NCBI GenBank assembly: GCA_021229015.1
Contig: CM037781.1
Location: forward strand, 67,290,345-67,354,344
Source: Solen grandis
Lineage: Eukaryota > Mollusca > Bivalvia > Adapedonta > Solenidae
Direction: 5' to 3'
DNA: 64,000 nucleotides
Shown here one piece after another: positions 12,109 to 21,500 of the stretch (within the stretch, counting starts at the first letter, position 1; each line of letters starts with the position of its first letter). The position numbers and the translations under genes were made by a program. The notes below the pieces were generated by a model, which was not told where the DNA came from, ran no database searches, and saw only the letters and a program-made list of their open reading frames with translations.

Positions 12109-12194
12109 GTGGTGTTTCAGAAATGTCCATACCTCGTCATCTTAAGCATTTTACTTAAGTTATAAAAATTGCCAGGACCTTCTGAAACACCCCC
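12109..12194. repeat. Short foldback/MITE with ~16-bp inverted ends
   Basis: Left end GGTGTTTCAGAAATGTCC and right end GGACCTTCTGAAACACC are inverted copies with one or two differences. The centre contains CTTAAG twice. About 85 bp and non-coding. Likely a small non-autonomous DNA transposon, superfamily unknown. Confidence 0.6.
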
Positions 12195-12725
12195 TATTAC
12201 GCCAAAACATCCTTGATTGTTTCAGATTACGCCTGTCCACTTTGTCACTATTAGAACACATAGTGTCCTGTTCGAACAATAAAAGGATTCCGAGGGATTC
12301 CCCGTATTCTTTCATTGGATATTTCATTGTATTTACTTTGATAGTTAATTAAACATATTTTAGGCTCTGTCCTAATGAAATATACAAGCAATATATTTTC
12401 TTTTAATATTTCACTTTAAACGTACTTGGTATTAACTTTAATGTATGTTAACATTTTTCTTTTGAAATAATTATATTATATTTTATAAGTCACATTCCGA
12501 ACAGACGTGGGAACGGCCAAAAAGGTGCGGATTTTAGAAGATTCCGACATTTAGAGATCCGGAATGATTTTGGCCAGTATAAGACATTGTTCAAGTTAGT
12601 TAACAGGGCCATTATTGATTATAAATTACAGCGTCTGTAATATGACGTAAACATTAATGAACACATTGATTCATTTATGACAGTTTTTTATATTCTAAAC
12701 ATATAAAGGAAATTTTTGGCTTTAG
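12195..12725. other. AT-rich non-coding stretch
   Basis: No feature recognised. Confidence 0.4.
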
Positions 12726-13110
12726 TTTAAGATCGATTTATTAATAATTTCACTGAGTGAACATAAAAAGTGATATTTTCACGAGTAGCAAAGCCACGAG
12801 TCAAAATGCATCTTTTTTATGTTCACGAATGAAATTATACATCGATCTTTTACCAAAACAAACAATTTTTCTTCATAAATAATGCTTTAAAGGCCAGAAA
12901 GTAGCTGTGTTATTCACAAACGACGCAAAAAGGGCGGGAATACCTCGCGTGCGTGACGTTACTTATGACGTCATTTCTTGCGTAAAACCCAGCACAATTG
13001 ACGCTCCTATCAGTTTATAACGTAGAGTATGGTTTAATTTCCTGAAAATCTCACTGTTTTCCTGATAATTTCAGTGTTCAAAACAGTGAAATTATCAGGA
13101 TATATCCACT
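12726..13110. repeat. Palindromic foldback repeat, probable non-autonomous DNA element
   Basis: Two nested inverted repeats. One pairs 12729-12770 with 12812-12850 (GATCGAT..., GTGAACATAAAAAG against CTTTTTTATGTTCAC). The other pairs 13060-13078 with 13082-13100 (TCCTGATAATTTCAGTGTT against AACAGTGAAATTATCAGGA, one mismatch, 3-nt loop). Between them lies a GC-richer block with TGACGTTAC and TGACGTCA. I treat the whole as one repeat because both hairpins use the same ATAATTTCA theme. Its outer ends and target site are not established. Confidence 0.55.
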
Positions 13111-13955
13111 TTTATTTCTAGGTATTCCATCGAAAAGCATTAAATAAAATTTAATAGGAGTAATCACGTGATAACAGTGTCAAACTTATTAAAGATGCAT
13201 GAGAGAAAAAGAAATTTAAACATTACATTTTTTCTACACATATGATGGATGATGCACTAATTTGGAAGAACATATCTCAAGCAAAACATGACTACGACAA
13301 AGAAAATTATACCAGTGATGATGATTCTAAATCACAATCTCGTAACTTCATTATCAGATTGCCACATTCACAAAAAATGTGTAGAATTCAAAGAAAAAAA
13401 ATCACATATATGATTGCCTTTTCTGAAACCTATCGGGCGTGTTTAATAATACCTTGGATTCTAAACAATGGGTCGATGAAATGTACAAGGAGCGCCGACT
13501 AAATGTCATAGACGAGTCATTGTTAGTTAGTGTTCCTTAGGAGTTCTTTTTAAACATATTTTATTGATATATTTTACATATAAAATTCATTTAAACATAG
13601 TACAAAATAGGATGAAATCGAAAGCTAAAAGCTTATTGAGATTTTCTCCTTGATGATTAAATTGTGAATATATGGCGAATTCATTAAGAATTACAAATAA
13701 TATTTACATAAACATATAGAAACAAAAGGAAATATGGGAAAAATAGAAAAAGAAAAAAGGAAAACATAAATAAGAACACTCATACTCATTTAGAGAGGGG
13801 TAGAGAGAGGGAGAGGGAGAGTGGGAGAGATGTTTTGTAGGACGGGGAAGTGAAGCCATATTCATGAACATAGACATTTACTGATGACATACGAGTATGA
13901 AAACATGTCATATTTACTTATTATAAATACGTAAAGTAAGGACTGGAAAGGTTAA
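13111..13955. other. Non-coding; 3' flank of the LINE, with polypurine run
   Basis: Lies downstream of the LINE stop codon (the element is on the minus strand), so part is probably its 3' UTR. A G/A-rich run occupies 13790-13835 and A-rich DNA 13730-13770. I cannot fix the LINE 3' terminus. The 86-codon open frame at 13242-13502 has no recognisable motif. Confidence 0.45.
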
Positions 13956-16900
13956 TCAGGAGAAACGTTTAGATTTTTCAATATATAGATGCACTGCGGA
14001 AAAAAGTTTAATATTTTCATCGGTTGACAAGTTTCTGTTTCCAAAAAGAAGATTATTTAGGGTTATTTCACATAGTTTATTCACTTCGCTAAAAAGTTTA
14101 GGACGAATATGTTTATATTTCTGACAGTCGAAGAAGAAATGTTTGGATGTTTCAGGGACACCACAAGTACAATTCGGAGTATTCACAATGTTTTTGGAAT
14201 ATAGATCATTTGCTAGGCTGCTGCAATTGGTTCTTAGTCTTGAGTGATAAATTTGATTTGAGCGCTTGCCGTAGTAGTAATACTCAGGAACAGAAGGTGT
14301 ATTTGGTTTAAGTTGACGTTTGAAAGATGATAAGGAAGTTGCATTTTTCACGGAGTCCGGAAGTTCATTGTACATTCTGGATGTAGAAGGAATAAAGGAA
14401 TCATAATACAAGTTTGTTCTTGAACGGGGTATATTAAGGTTACCTGCTGTTCGAAAATTGTACCTACTTGAGTCAGTTTCAGGGGGACAAAGAGAGGACA
14501 AGTATTCAGGGGAGAGTCCACTTTTCATTTTATATAATAATATGAGTTTGTGTCTTCTTCTTCTATCCGCCAGAGATTCCCAACCAATTTCAATCATAAG
14601 TTTGGAAACAGAAACAAGTTTGGTAGCACCAGTTGTAATTCTAGCGGCATCATACTGCATTTTTTCAATTTCCTGTTTGAGATTTTCAGTGCAGTTGTCA
14701 AATATTACGTCTCCATATTCAAGAATGGGGCGTATAAAGGAAAAGTATGCAATTTCTAAGGAACGACGGTCTAAAGTGAATTTCAGGGAACGAAGAACAT
14801 TTAATCGACGGTAAGCTTTTGATAGTACGTATTCTATATGACATTTCCAAGTAAGATCTTTAGAAAAGTAGAGACCAAGGTGTTTATGAGAAGATACCTC
14901 CTGAATAGGTTCGTTTTGCATATATATAGGAGAGTGATATACTGGGTTTAACTTTCGAGATATAAGTAGGGACTCAGTTTTTTTAGGATTAAATTTGACT
15001 AACCATTTGTTAGCCCAGTTATTTATTTTGACTAAATCAGAGTTGAGTATGTTTGCCGTAACGGTTGGGTCATTTACTATGCAGAAGAGACTTGTATCGT
15101 CAGCAAATAATCGGACGTTAGAATCTATTTCGGTTACTATATCATTAATGTAAATAAGAAATAATAGAGGGCCGAGAATTGATCCTTGTGGTACACCAGA
15201 TTTGATAAAAGTCCAGTTTGATTTAGATTGAGGAAGTACAACTCGTTGTTTCCTTGAGTTTAAATAACTAGAAAACCATTTAAGTAGAGAACCAGATATC
15301 CCATAGAGGTTAAGTTTATGCAAAAGACCCCTGTGCCATACCCTGTCAAATGCTTTGCTAATGTCACAAAAAATCGTTCTTATTTCTTTACCAGAGTCAA
15401 CGGCTTGAGAGAAAACATCATAAAGATATGTCAACTGATTGATTGTCGAATCGCCAGGGATAAATCCGGATTGGTAAGAAGTAAGTAATCTATTCATATG
15501 AAGATGATTATATAATTTGTTAAAAATAAGTCTTTCAAAAACTTTGCCTAATGAGTTTAACAGGGATATAGGACGATAATTACAAGGAAGTGAAGGATCC
15601 CCACTTTTAAATATCGGAGTTATATGAGCTTCTTTCCATGAATCAGGATATTGTGAAATAGACAAAGAATAATTGAATAAATCGGTTAAGGGTCGAGACA
15701 ATTCATTTGCAGTTTCACGAAGAACTTTGTTATTAAAAGTATCAGGACCTGAGGCTTTACCAAGAGGTAATGACTTTAAAATAATGGCCACTTCATTAGC
15801 ATCAATAACAAAAGATTCTAAAGCAGTTGGGGGAAGAAAGTGCGATTCTTGCAATTCAGGAGCATTTAGTTCATCTAGAAGAGTTTGATTAGCAAAATAG
15901 TTGTTCATTATATTGGCTTTAGAGACTTCATTGTATATTACAGAGTCATTATATTGAAGTGGTGGGATATTAGAATTAGTGCCTGGTTTGATAAATGTCT
16001 TTAAACATTGCCACCACCCTTTAGAAGTATTAATATGAGATCTGAGTTTCTCTGATTGCAGTTTAATATGGTCTGATTTAGCTTGACGTATTTTAGTAAT
16101 AATGTTATTTCTTAGTTGCTTGAATTTCATCCAGTTTATTTCCGTATTTGTTAGTTTAGCTTTTCGAAACGCTCTTTTACGCTGCCGTATTAATTTAGCA
16201 AGGTGGGAGGTGAACCACGGCGGGTTACTAGGTCGAATGGTAACTGTTTTGTGAGGGATACATTCATTGGAAAACGTTAGTAGTTTTTCTGTAAATTGTT
16301 TCGTATATACATTTATATCACTATTTTTTATATCGTCCCAGTTGTAGGATAATATTTTATCTTTTAAGAGATTAAAATTACCCCTGTCAAATAACCATAT
16401 TTGCCTTTTAAACGCTGATGTTTTTACTCTTTGCAGGTTTAGGAAACCAAAGATAGGACAATGGAATCTGACGTCTTGAAGGAAAGGATCTCCAACTCCG
16501 CTCAGGGCAATAAGTTCCTTTTTAGAGGTAAGTATGATGTCAATTAAGGAGGACGAAGTTTCTGTAAAGTGTGTTGCATCAGCTATACACTGAACAAGAG
16601 ATAACTGGTTACTTAGGGACTCTATTTTTTTATTTGAAGCCTCGTTTAGGACATTTAAATTAAAATCACCAGTTATTATGATGTTTCTTAGGCCTGTATC
16701 AACAGCTAGATGAATAGAACTTATTAGGTGATCATGTTGCAATGCGTTGACATTGGGTGGTCTGTAAAAAACACCGAAGAGAATATTTTTAGTGTTAAGA
16801 ATAAGCTCAACCCATATACATTCAACCCCTACTGGTTCTAGATCAGTTCTTCTTTTGTAATGAAGATTATTCTTTATGTATAGGAGCACACCGCCATGGT

Positions 16901-17264
16901 TTCCCCCATCACGATCCTTTCTGATTGGTAAGTGAAATGATTTAAAAGAAAAGTCTTCAGTAATGTCGGTAACGCTAAGCCATGTTTCTGTAAAAGCTAT
17001 TAGGTCGAAATCATGTAGTTCTGAGTAGAGTAAGTCAACTTTATGTCTGATACTTTGAACATTGTAATGAACAAATGATAAGTGGTTTGATAGGTCGATT
17101 TTATCATAGGATGAACTGCTTGAGGAATCTAATGACTGGTTATCTATCAATGGGCCTGGATTAGGATGGACATCTCCACACAATATTATGAGAAGAGATA
17201 TGAGGAGTTGCAAACGTTGTACATTATACACTATGAATATTGCTCTATAAACCTGATTGTCCAC
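13956..17264 (-). CDS. Non-LTR retrotransposon ORF2: endonuclease-reverse transcriptase, intact
   Basis: An 1102-residue open frame. Residues 1-29 are hydrophobic and end in GDVHPNPGP (30-38), a 2A-like motif. Residues ~60-280 form an APE-type endonuclease (HYNVQSIRHK, TETWLS at 92, GVFYRPP, TGDFN at 208-212, SLIDIILTS, then H268). Residues ~480-770 form the RT: KASGPD, YRPISLL, QSGFIPGDST, DISKAFDRVWH, GVPQGSILGPLLF and the catalytic FADD at 720-723. A C-terminal knuckle reads C1032-x-C-x7-H-x4-C1047. It nicks target DNA and reverse-transcribes its own RNA. No stop or frameshift interrupts it, so it may be young or active. The start is the first Met of the frame and precedes the 2A-like motif. 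No separate ORF1 was found upstream. The clade is probably CR1/L2/Jockey-like (inference). Confidence 0.93.
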   Translation of the reverse strand: MDNQVYRAIFIVYNVQRLQLLISLLIILCGDVHPNPGPLIDNQSLDSSSSSSYDKIDLSNHLSFVHYNVQSIRHKVDLLYSELHDFDLIAFTETWLSVTDITEDFSFKSFHLPIRKDRDGGNHGGVLLYIKNNLHYKRRTDLEPVGVECIWVELILNTKNILFGVFYRPPNVNALQHDHLISSIHLAVDTGLRNIIITGDFNLNVLNEASNKKIESLSNQLSLVQCIADATHFTETSSSLIDIILTSKKELIALSGVGDPFLQDVRFHCPIFGFLNLQRVKTSAFKRQIWLFDRGNFNLLKDKILSYNWDDIKNSDINVYTKQFTEKLLTFSNECIPHKTVTIRPSNPPWFTSHLAKLIRQRKRAFRKAKLTNTEINWMKFKQLRNNIITKIRQAKSDHIKLQSEKLRSHINTSKGWWQCLKTFIKPGTNSNIPPLQYNDSVIYNEVSKANIMNNYFANQTLLDELNAPELQESHFLPPTALESFVIDANEVAIILKSLPLGKASGPDTFNNKVLRETANELSRPLTDLFNYSLSISQYPDSWKEAHITPIFKSGDPSLPCNYRPISLLNSLGKVFERLIFNKLYNHLHMNRLLTSYQSGFIPGDSTINQLTYLYDVFSQAVDSGKEIRTIFCDISKAFDRVWHRGLLHKLNLYGISGSLLKWFSSYLNSRKQRVVLPQSKSNWTFIKSGVPQGSILGPLLFLIYINDIVTEIDSNVRLFADDTSLFCIVNDPTVTANILNSDLVKINNWANKWLVKFNPKKTESLLISRKLNPVYHSPIYMQNEPIQEVSSHKHLGLYFSKDLTWKCHIEYVLSKAYRRLNVLRSLKFTLDRRSLEIAYFSFIRPILEYGDVIFDNCTENLKQEIEKMQYDAARITTGATKLVSVSKLMIEIGWESLADRRRRHKLILLYKMKSGLSPEYLSSLCPPETDSSRYNFRTAGNLNIPRSRTNLYYDSFIPSTSRMYNELPDSVKNATSLSSFKRQLKPNTPSVPEYYYYGKRSNQIYHSRLRTNCSSLANDLYSKNIVNTPNCTCGVPETSKHFFFDCQKYKHIRPKLFSEVNKLCEITLNNLLFGNRNLSTDENIKLFSAVHLYIEKSKRFS
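17151..17177 (-). other. 2A-like motif GDVHPNPGP in LINE ORF2 N-terminus
   Basis: Codons 30-38 of the LINE ORF. The 2A ribosome-skipping consensus is DxExNPGP, with the break between Gly and the final Pro. Here Glu is replaced by His, but NPGP is intact and the preceding residues are hydrophobic (LLISLLIILC). 2A-like sequences at this position are established for several APE-type LINEs of marine invertebrates. Whether the His variant works is unknown. Confidence 0.7.
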
Positions 17265-17503
17265 ATGCTAAAGGAGATCATTGTATCTAAACATCTCATT
17301 TTACATGCATATTTTCGGCAAATGTTATCTATTTAAATTATATTAATGAACACATATTTTACATGACCACATGATATATGTAATTGTAGAAGACTCTAAC
17401 CGTTTGATATTCATTTTTATAAAAGTCATATACTTACAATATGTGTAAAAATAAGTCCGAAGTTGCACCTTACCCATTTTCCTCTAATAAACAAAATAAA
17501 TAA
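17265..17503. other. Non-coding; upstream flank of the LINE ORF
   Basis: AT-rich. Contains the presumed 5' end of the LINE (not delimited). No promoter element recognised. Confidence 0.4.
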
Positions 17504-17741
17504 ACTTATTATTATTATTATTATGTCATATTATAAGCACTCTTTCATATATATACGTTTAAAAGTGCTTTACAATTAAAATCACGTAGAAAAGAAAACA
17601 AAAATATTATTAAAAAATTAAAAAATATTAAAACATAAAGGAAACATTTATATTGCATTTCTAATGTAAAACATTATTGATCTCATACTGTCACTAAAGC
17701 TTAAAACACAGCTAAAATGTACATCAGTTCTTATATATCTT
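17504..17741 (-). repeat. 3' end of an older LINE (target of the Ngaro insertion)
   Basis: On the minus strand this holds a GTAAAGCACTTTTAAACG ... AAAGAGTGCTTATAA potential stem-loop and ends in ATAATAATAATAATAAG. This is the typical 3' terminus of L2/CR1-like LINEs (hairpin plus short tandem tail). It is the continuation of the C-terminal coding relic at 24515-24690; the Ngaro element separates the two halves. Confidence 0.7.
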
Positions 17742-17992
17742 TACAGAGGACAAACCCAGAATAAAAACAATACTATTTAAATACAAAACCATTATTTAAT
17801 GAAGTAATTATACATGATAATGTAAATAGAATTTTGTTGTTGTTGGCGAAATCAGGCCACAGCTTCCCATAAATGCAGACAGATGAACCCTGGTAACAGA
17901 GATTCAAACTATCAAGTCCATATTATTGCTGTATATGCATGTAGCTGATACCAATATCACAAAACCAAGCATCTGGTGAAGGTATTTTCCGC
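17741..17992 (-). repeat. Ngaro split direct repeat B2 (3' terminal)
   Basis: 252 bp, matching 18289-18540 with two substitutions (near 17822 and 17830). It starts TTACAGAGGACAAACCC and ends TATTTTCCGC. It forms the element's 3' end on the minus strand. Confidence 0.93.
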
Positions 17993-18090
17993 GGGAGCTG
18001 TGACGATGTGGAAGTAAAAAGCTCTGTAAATAGACTAAAATAACATTCAAAGCAATAATGAAAAATAACGATGTGGGTGGGGGTGGTGGG

Positions 18091-18290
18091 ATTTAAACTT
18101 GAGATCAATTATATTTTCAACATAATCTTGATTTTTTTCCCCCACCACGCTTACTTGCAGATCACAAGAAATGGAAAGGCTTCGAACCTAAAGGAAACAA
18201 CTACCGAAAAGGAATGGAAATTAATCAAATTGGAAAAAAGTCTGCGTTATCCCTGTAAATGGTTTTAAACCTAAATGTCTAAAACTTCTT
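18091..18290 (-). repeat. Ngaro split direct repeat A2 (internal)
   Basis: 200 bp, matching 24313-24512 except at a T/C-run junction (TTTTTTTCCCCCACC against TTTTTTCCCCCGACC). It abuts B1 directly, sharing the TT at 18289-18290. The 98 bp between A2 and B2 (17993-18090) contain a G-rich tract, GGGTGGGGGTGGTGGG, and no ORF. Confidence 0.93.
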
Positions 18291-18540
18291 ACAGAGGACA
18301 AACCCAGAATAAAAACAATACTATTTAAATACAAAACCATTATTTAATGAAGTAATTATACATGATAATGCAAATAGATTTTTGTTGTTGTTGGCGAAAT
18401 CAGGCCACAGCTTCCCATAAATGCAGACAGATGAACCCTGGTAACAGAGATTCAAACTATCAAGTCCATATTATTGCTGTATATGCATGTAGCTGATACC
18501 AATATCACAAAACCAAGCATCTGGTGAAGGTATTTTCCGC
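18289..18540 (-). repeat. Ngaro split direct repeat B1 (internal)
   Basis: 252 bp, paired with B2. It begins 31 bp beyond the stop codon of the SGNH hydrolase ORF (18572). The B1-A2 junction is the sequence expected at the closed circle that serves as integration intermediate (family knowledge). Confidence 0.93.
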
Positions 18541-18571
18541 CACATGGCAAAGCCATACCGCCACCAGAAAC

Positions 18572-19192
18572 TTAGGAAGTGCAGCCCGACTCACCACTGT
18601 CTGGATAAACATTAGCTTGGTCTGTTATAAATTGCAATAAACCATCTCTTATGGTATTCAAAAAGAACATATTTCCCCTATCTGACAAGTGTACCCCATC
18701 AGGCAAATAAAATGAACAGTCATGTCCTGTAATTACTGGGTAGCGCAAATATTTCCCCCCAATTCCTAAAATAAAAGATGCAATCCCATTGTTCACCCTT
18801 CTCCTCGATCTCTCCATAGCAGCATGTTCAATTGGCCCCCTCCAGGAAAGCCTAGGAAGTATTTGAGACCAAATTATAATTGAGTCAGGAAATAGTCTAA
18901 ATATCTCAAAAAAGTCCTGTTTAATATTAAATATTAGCTCAGCAGTTGACTTCATACCAATACTATTTCCTCCACAATGAATAATAAACACACCAGGTCT
19001 TCCTTCAATTGTTAAAAGGTGTTTCAATAAAGGCACCAACTGTTTCCATTTCAGTCCACTTCTCCCTTGCCAAAATATGTGCACCTCATCCTGGAGACCA
19101 AGCTGTGAGCCATTTGTACCCTGGCTTCTACCATAGCAGAAAGCTCTCTTGATTATGGAAGATCCAACAATCCATGTCAGGGAATGCTTCAC
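18572..19192 (-). CDS. SGNH-family hydrolase of the Ngaro element
   Basis: 206 residues. Catalytic blocks in order: WIVGSSII at 7-14 (block I; Ser11 or Ser12 as nucleophile), HCGGNSIG at 72-79 (block III, Asn76), and LPDGVHLS at 163-170 (block V, Asp165 and His168). Block II Gly is probably within WQGRSGLKW at 41-49. SGNH/GDSL enzymes are esterases or lipases. Hydrolases of this fold are known in Ngaro elements, where their role is unproven. The ORF starts 59 bp after the recombinase stop and ends just before repeat B1, so it is the last gene of the element. It is uninterrupted and keeps all catalytic residues, which suggests selection until recently. Confidence 0.82.
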   Translation of the reverse strand: MKHSLTWIVGSSIIKRAFCYGRSQGTNGSQLGLQDEVHIFWQGRSGLKWKQLVPLLKHLLTIEGRPGVFIIHCGGNSIGMKSTAELIFNIKQDFFEIFRLFPDSIIIWSQILPRLSWRGPIEHAAMERSRRRVNNGIASFILGIGGKYLRYPVITGHDCSFYLPDGVHLSDRGNMFFLNTIRDGLLQFITDQANVYPDSGESGCTS

Positions 19193-19251
19193 TGGAAAAG
19201 ACTTAATACTGCTCTCAGCATAGCTGAAGCAATAGTAGTGGCGATATAATA

Positions 19252-20256
19252 TCAGTTTGAAGCCAGTGTTTCAGATGGAACTCTTATGTATGATTTAAAA
19301 GCACCTGACCTCCATCTACCTAATGTTTTTATGTTTGAATCAGAAAAACCCCTTGAATAAGCAGTCGTAGCTGCTCCAATTCGAAAAGAATGACCCTTAT
19401 AATTGTTAGTTTGTTGACCCAAACTCTGTATGGTCTTTCTTAAAACGGCCCCAAACTGATATCTTGTCACAGGGAGTTCATTAGCATGACAAAATAGAAA
19501 TCTGCAAGTCAAAGATTTTCGCATCACAAGGTACTGCTTCAATTGTGAAACTGGACATGTTGCTTTTTCAGTTTTTGGAATTGAAATGACCACCCCATGA
19601 GCATTTTGGTCAGTTTTTGAAGACCTTAAAAACACTTTAATGGCTGAACTATCCTTTTCAATCAAAACATCTTCCATTTTTAGGGCATGCCCTTCATTAT
19701 TCAAGCTAGAAACTACAAGTTCTCCAATTCTAAAAAACCCAAAAAAAGCCATTGTGAAGATTGTACTGAACAAATGTGCCTCATAAATTGAAAAACATAT
19801 TGATGGTAAAATCCTTACCATCTTAACAAGAAGATCATGAGTAATAGGTAATCTTGTGTCAATTCTTCTGTGCACCCTTGAATAGCCATTAAGAATTTTT
19901 GAAACTACAAAATTATCTGTTGGATCTTTGAAACCTTTGATTTTACATGAAAAAGCTAAAGCTGATATGTATGATTTGGCTGTGGCAGGTGCCAAGCCTT
20001 TGAGTGACATAAATGCTATAAATTCTATGATAAGTTCAAGAGGTGGAGGCCAGATGTCTCCAAGACCCTTGCTCAACCGAAAATCTGCAAAAAGCCTGAT
20101 AGCAGCTTCATATGATGCTTTTGTATTGTTTGAAATACTCTGCTCAATTAAGTAATTGACTTCAGACTGCAAATCATTTGATGAAAAGACTCTGGAATGT
20201 CTTGTCCTTTGGGATCCGCCATAGGAGCTGCTTCCCTGAAACGCTGCCACTGACAA
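19252..20256 (-). CDS. Tyrosine recombinase of the Ngaro element
   Basis: 334 residues, uninterrupted. The N-terminal core-binding SAM-like domain is at about 30-120 (NTKASYEAAIRLFADF, GLAPATAKSYISAL). The catalytic domain follows with all tetrad residues: Arg176 in FFGFFRIGEL, a Lys candidate near 214 (RSSKTD), His289 and Arg292 in GHSFRIGA, Trp315 in GRWRSGAF and the Tyr323 nucleophile in KSYIR. It would join the circular cDNA to genomic DNA by strand exchange through a covalent 3'-phosphotyrosine. The start at 20256 overlaps the end of the RT/RNase H frame by 109 bp, a compact layout typical of this order. The C-terminus, ETLASN, is 59 bp from the next ORF. Confidence 0.92.
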   Translation of the reverse strand: MSVAAFQGSSSYGGSQRTRHSRVFSSNDLQSEVNYLIEQSISNNTKASYEAAIRLFADFRLSKGLGDIWPPPLELIIEFIAFMSLKGLAPATAKSYISALAFSCKIKGFKDPTDNFVVSKILNGYSRVHRRIDTRLPITHDLLVKMVRILPSICFSIYEAHLFSTIFTMAFFGFFRIGELVVSSLNNEGHALKMEDVLIEKDSSAIKVFLRSSKTDQNAHGVVISIPKTEKATCPVSQLKQYLVMRKSLTCRFLFCHANELPVTRYQFGAVLRKTIQSLGQQTNNYKGHSFRIGAATTAYSRGFSDSNIKTLGRWRSGAFKSYIRVPSETLASN

Positions 20257-21500
20257 CGAGAGAGAGAGTCCGCTTTAACATTGGAAATGCCCTCAACATG
20301 AGAAGCTTTGAACTGGATATGATTTTGCATACAAACCAAAATAAGTGGCCGCACTAAATGCATCACAAGTTTTGACTTTGAAGACTTTTTATTCAAAATG
20401 CATACCAGACTCTGATTGTCTATGTGTAAATTAATTTTCTTGTTCTGCAAACAAGGAGCCCAAATCAAAAATGCCAATACTACTGGTACCAACTCCAAAA
20501 ATGTGATGTCCTTCAGGATATTTGTTCCATGCCATTCCCTAGGCCATGGATAAAAGACCCAGCTGCAACCAAATACAGCTGCACAACCTAAATCTTGAGA
20601 ACCAGCACTGTCTGTGAAAAGATCTAGAGTTGAACTATCATTCCAATTCAGTTCTGGAAAACTGCAGTAGCCATTAAAATGTTCAAGGAAAGAAATCCAA
20701 GTCATTATATCTGCTTTCATAGGAGCAGTTACCCTCACATGGTGAAAAGGTTTAATTAAACCTGACATTGCATCATAAAAACGCCTATTGAAAGCTCGAG
20801 CCACAGGTATGGCCCTAGTACAGAAATTCAGCAAGCCAACGAGAGCCTGCAATTCTTTCAGAGTAACCTTTTTCCCATGTAGGAATTTGTTCAATGCTAC
20901 CTTTAACCTGTAAATTTTTTCCTGAGGGATTTGAATTTGAAAAAGAACTGAATTTATTTCCAGGCCAAGAAAAACCAGAACAGTTGTTGGCCGCACAGTT
21001 TTATCATCTGCTAGTGGAACACCTAATGAACTGCATAACTGCTCAAATCTGATCATAGTCTGTACACAATTGTTTGACATCTTTTCCCCTAGAAATATAT
21101 AGTCATCTAGATAATGATGTAGAATACTGTCATGATAAAGATATTTCAAAAGCCATTCTAAAAAGGTAGCAAATTTTTCCCAGAGAGCACAAGATATAGC
21201 ACAGCCCATTGGCAACATTTTGTCAACAAAATATTTTCCTTGAAGACGAAAACCAAGCAAGCAAAAATCTTCTCTGCGGACTGGTAATAATCTAAAGGCA
21301 CTTTTGATATCAGCTTTACCCATTAGACATTCATTCCCCAAACTAATTATTGACTCCACAACCTCATCCATTGAAGTATAATTTACAGAACACAACTGAG
21401 GATCAATGAAGTCATTGATACTATCACCTGACGGGTAAGATAAATGCTGTATTAAACGCCATGTACCATCTTTTTTGGAATCAGACCTATTGGAGAAAGT
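20148..21500 (-). pseudogene. Reverse transcriptase and RNase H of the Ngaro element, 3' part
   Basis: Open frame from 21500 with no in-frame ATG at its head. RT motifs: KKDGTWRLIQHLSYPSG, MGKADIKSAFRLLPV, LPMGCAISCALWEKF and the catalytic YLDD in HHYLDDYIFLG. RNase H follows from about residue 260 of the 21395 reading: DLFTDSAG, FLELVPVVLA, HIDNQSLV and SNVKADSLSR, giving the expected D-E-D-D set. It copies the element RNA and degrades the RNA strand of the hybrid. The frame is separated from its own N-terminal part by two close frame changes, within 21487-21508 and at a run of six A at 21471-21476 where seven would keep frame. I therefore call this copy broken unless the sequence is in error. 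Confidence 0.85.

Noticed and set aside
13242..13502. 86-codon plus-strand open frame
   Set aside because: No recognisable domain, AT-rich codon content, opposite strand to the adjacent LINE.
14458..15888. Plus-strand open frames of 69-118 codons
   Set aside because: Antisense shadows of the intact minus-strand LINE ORF.
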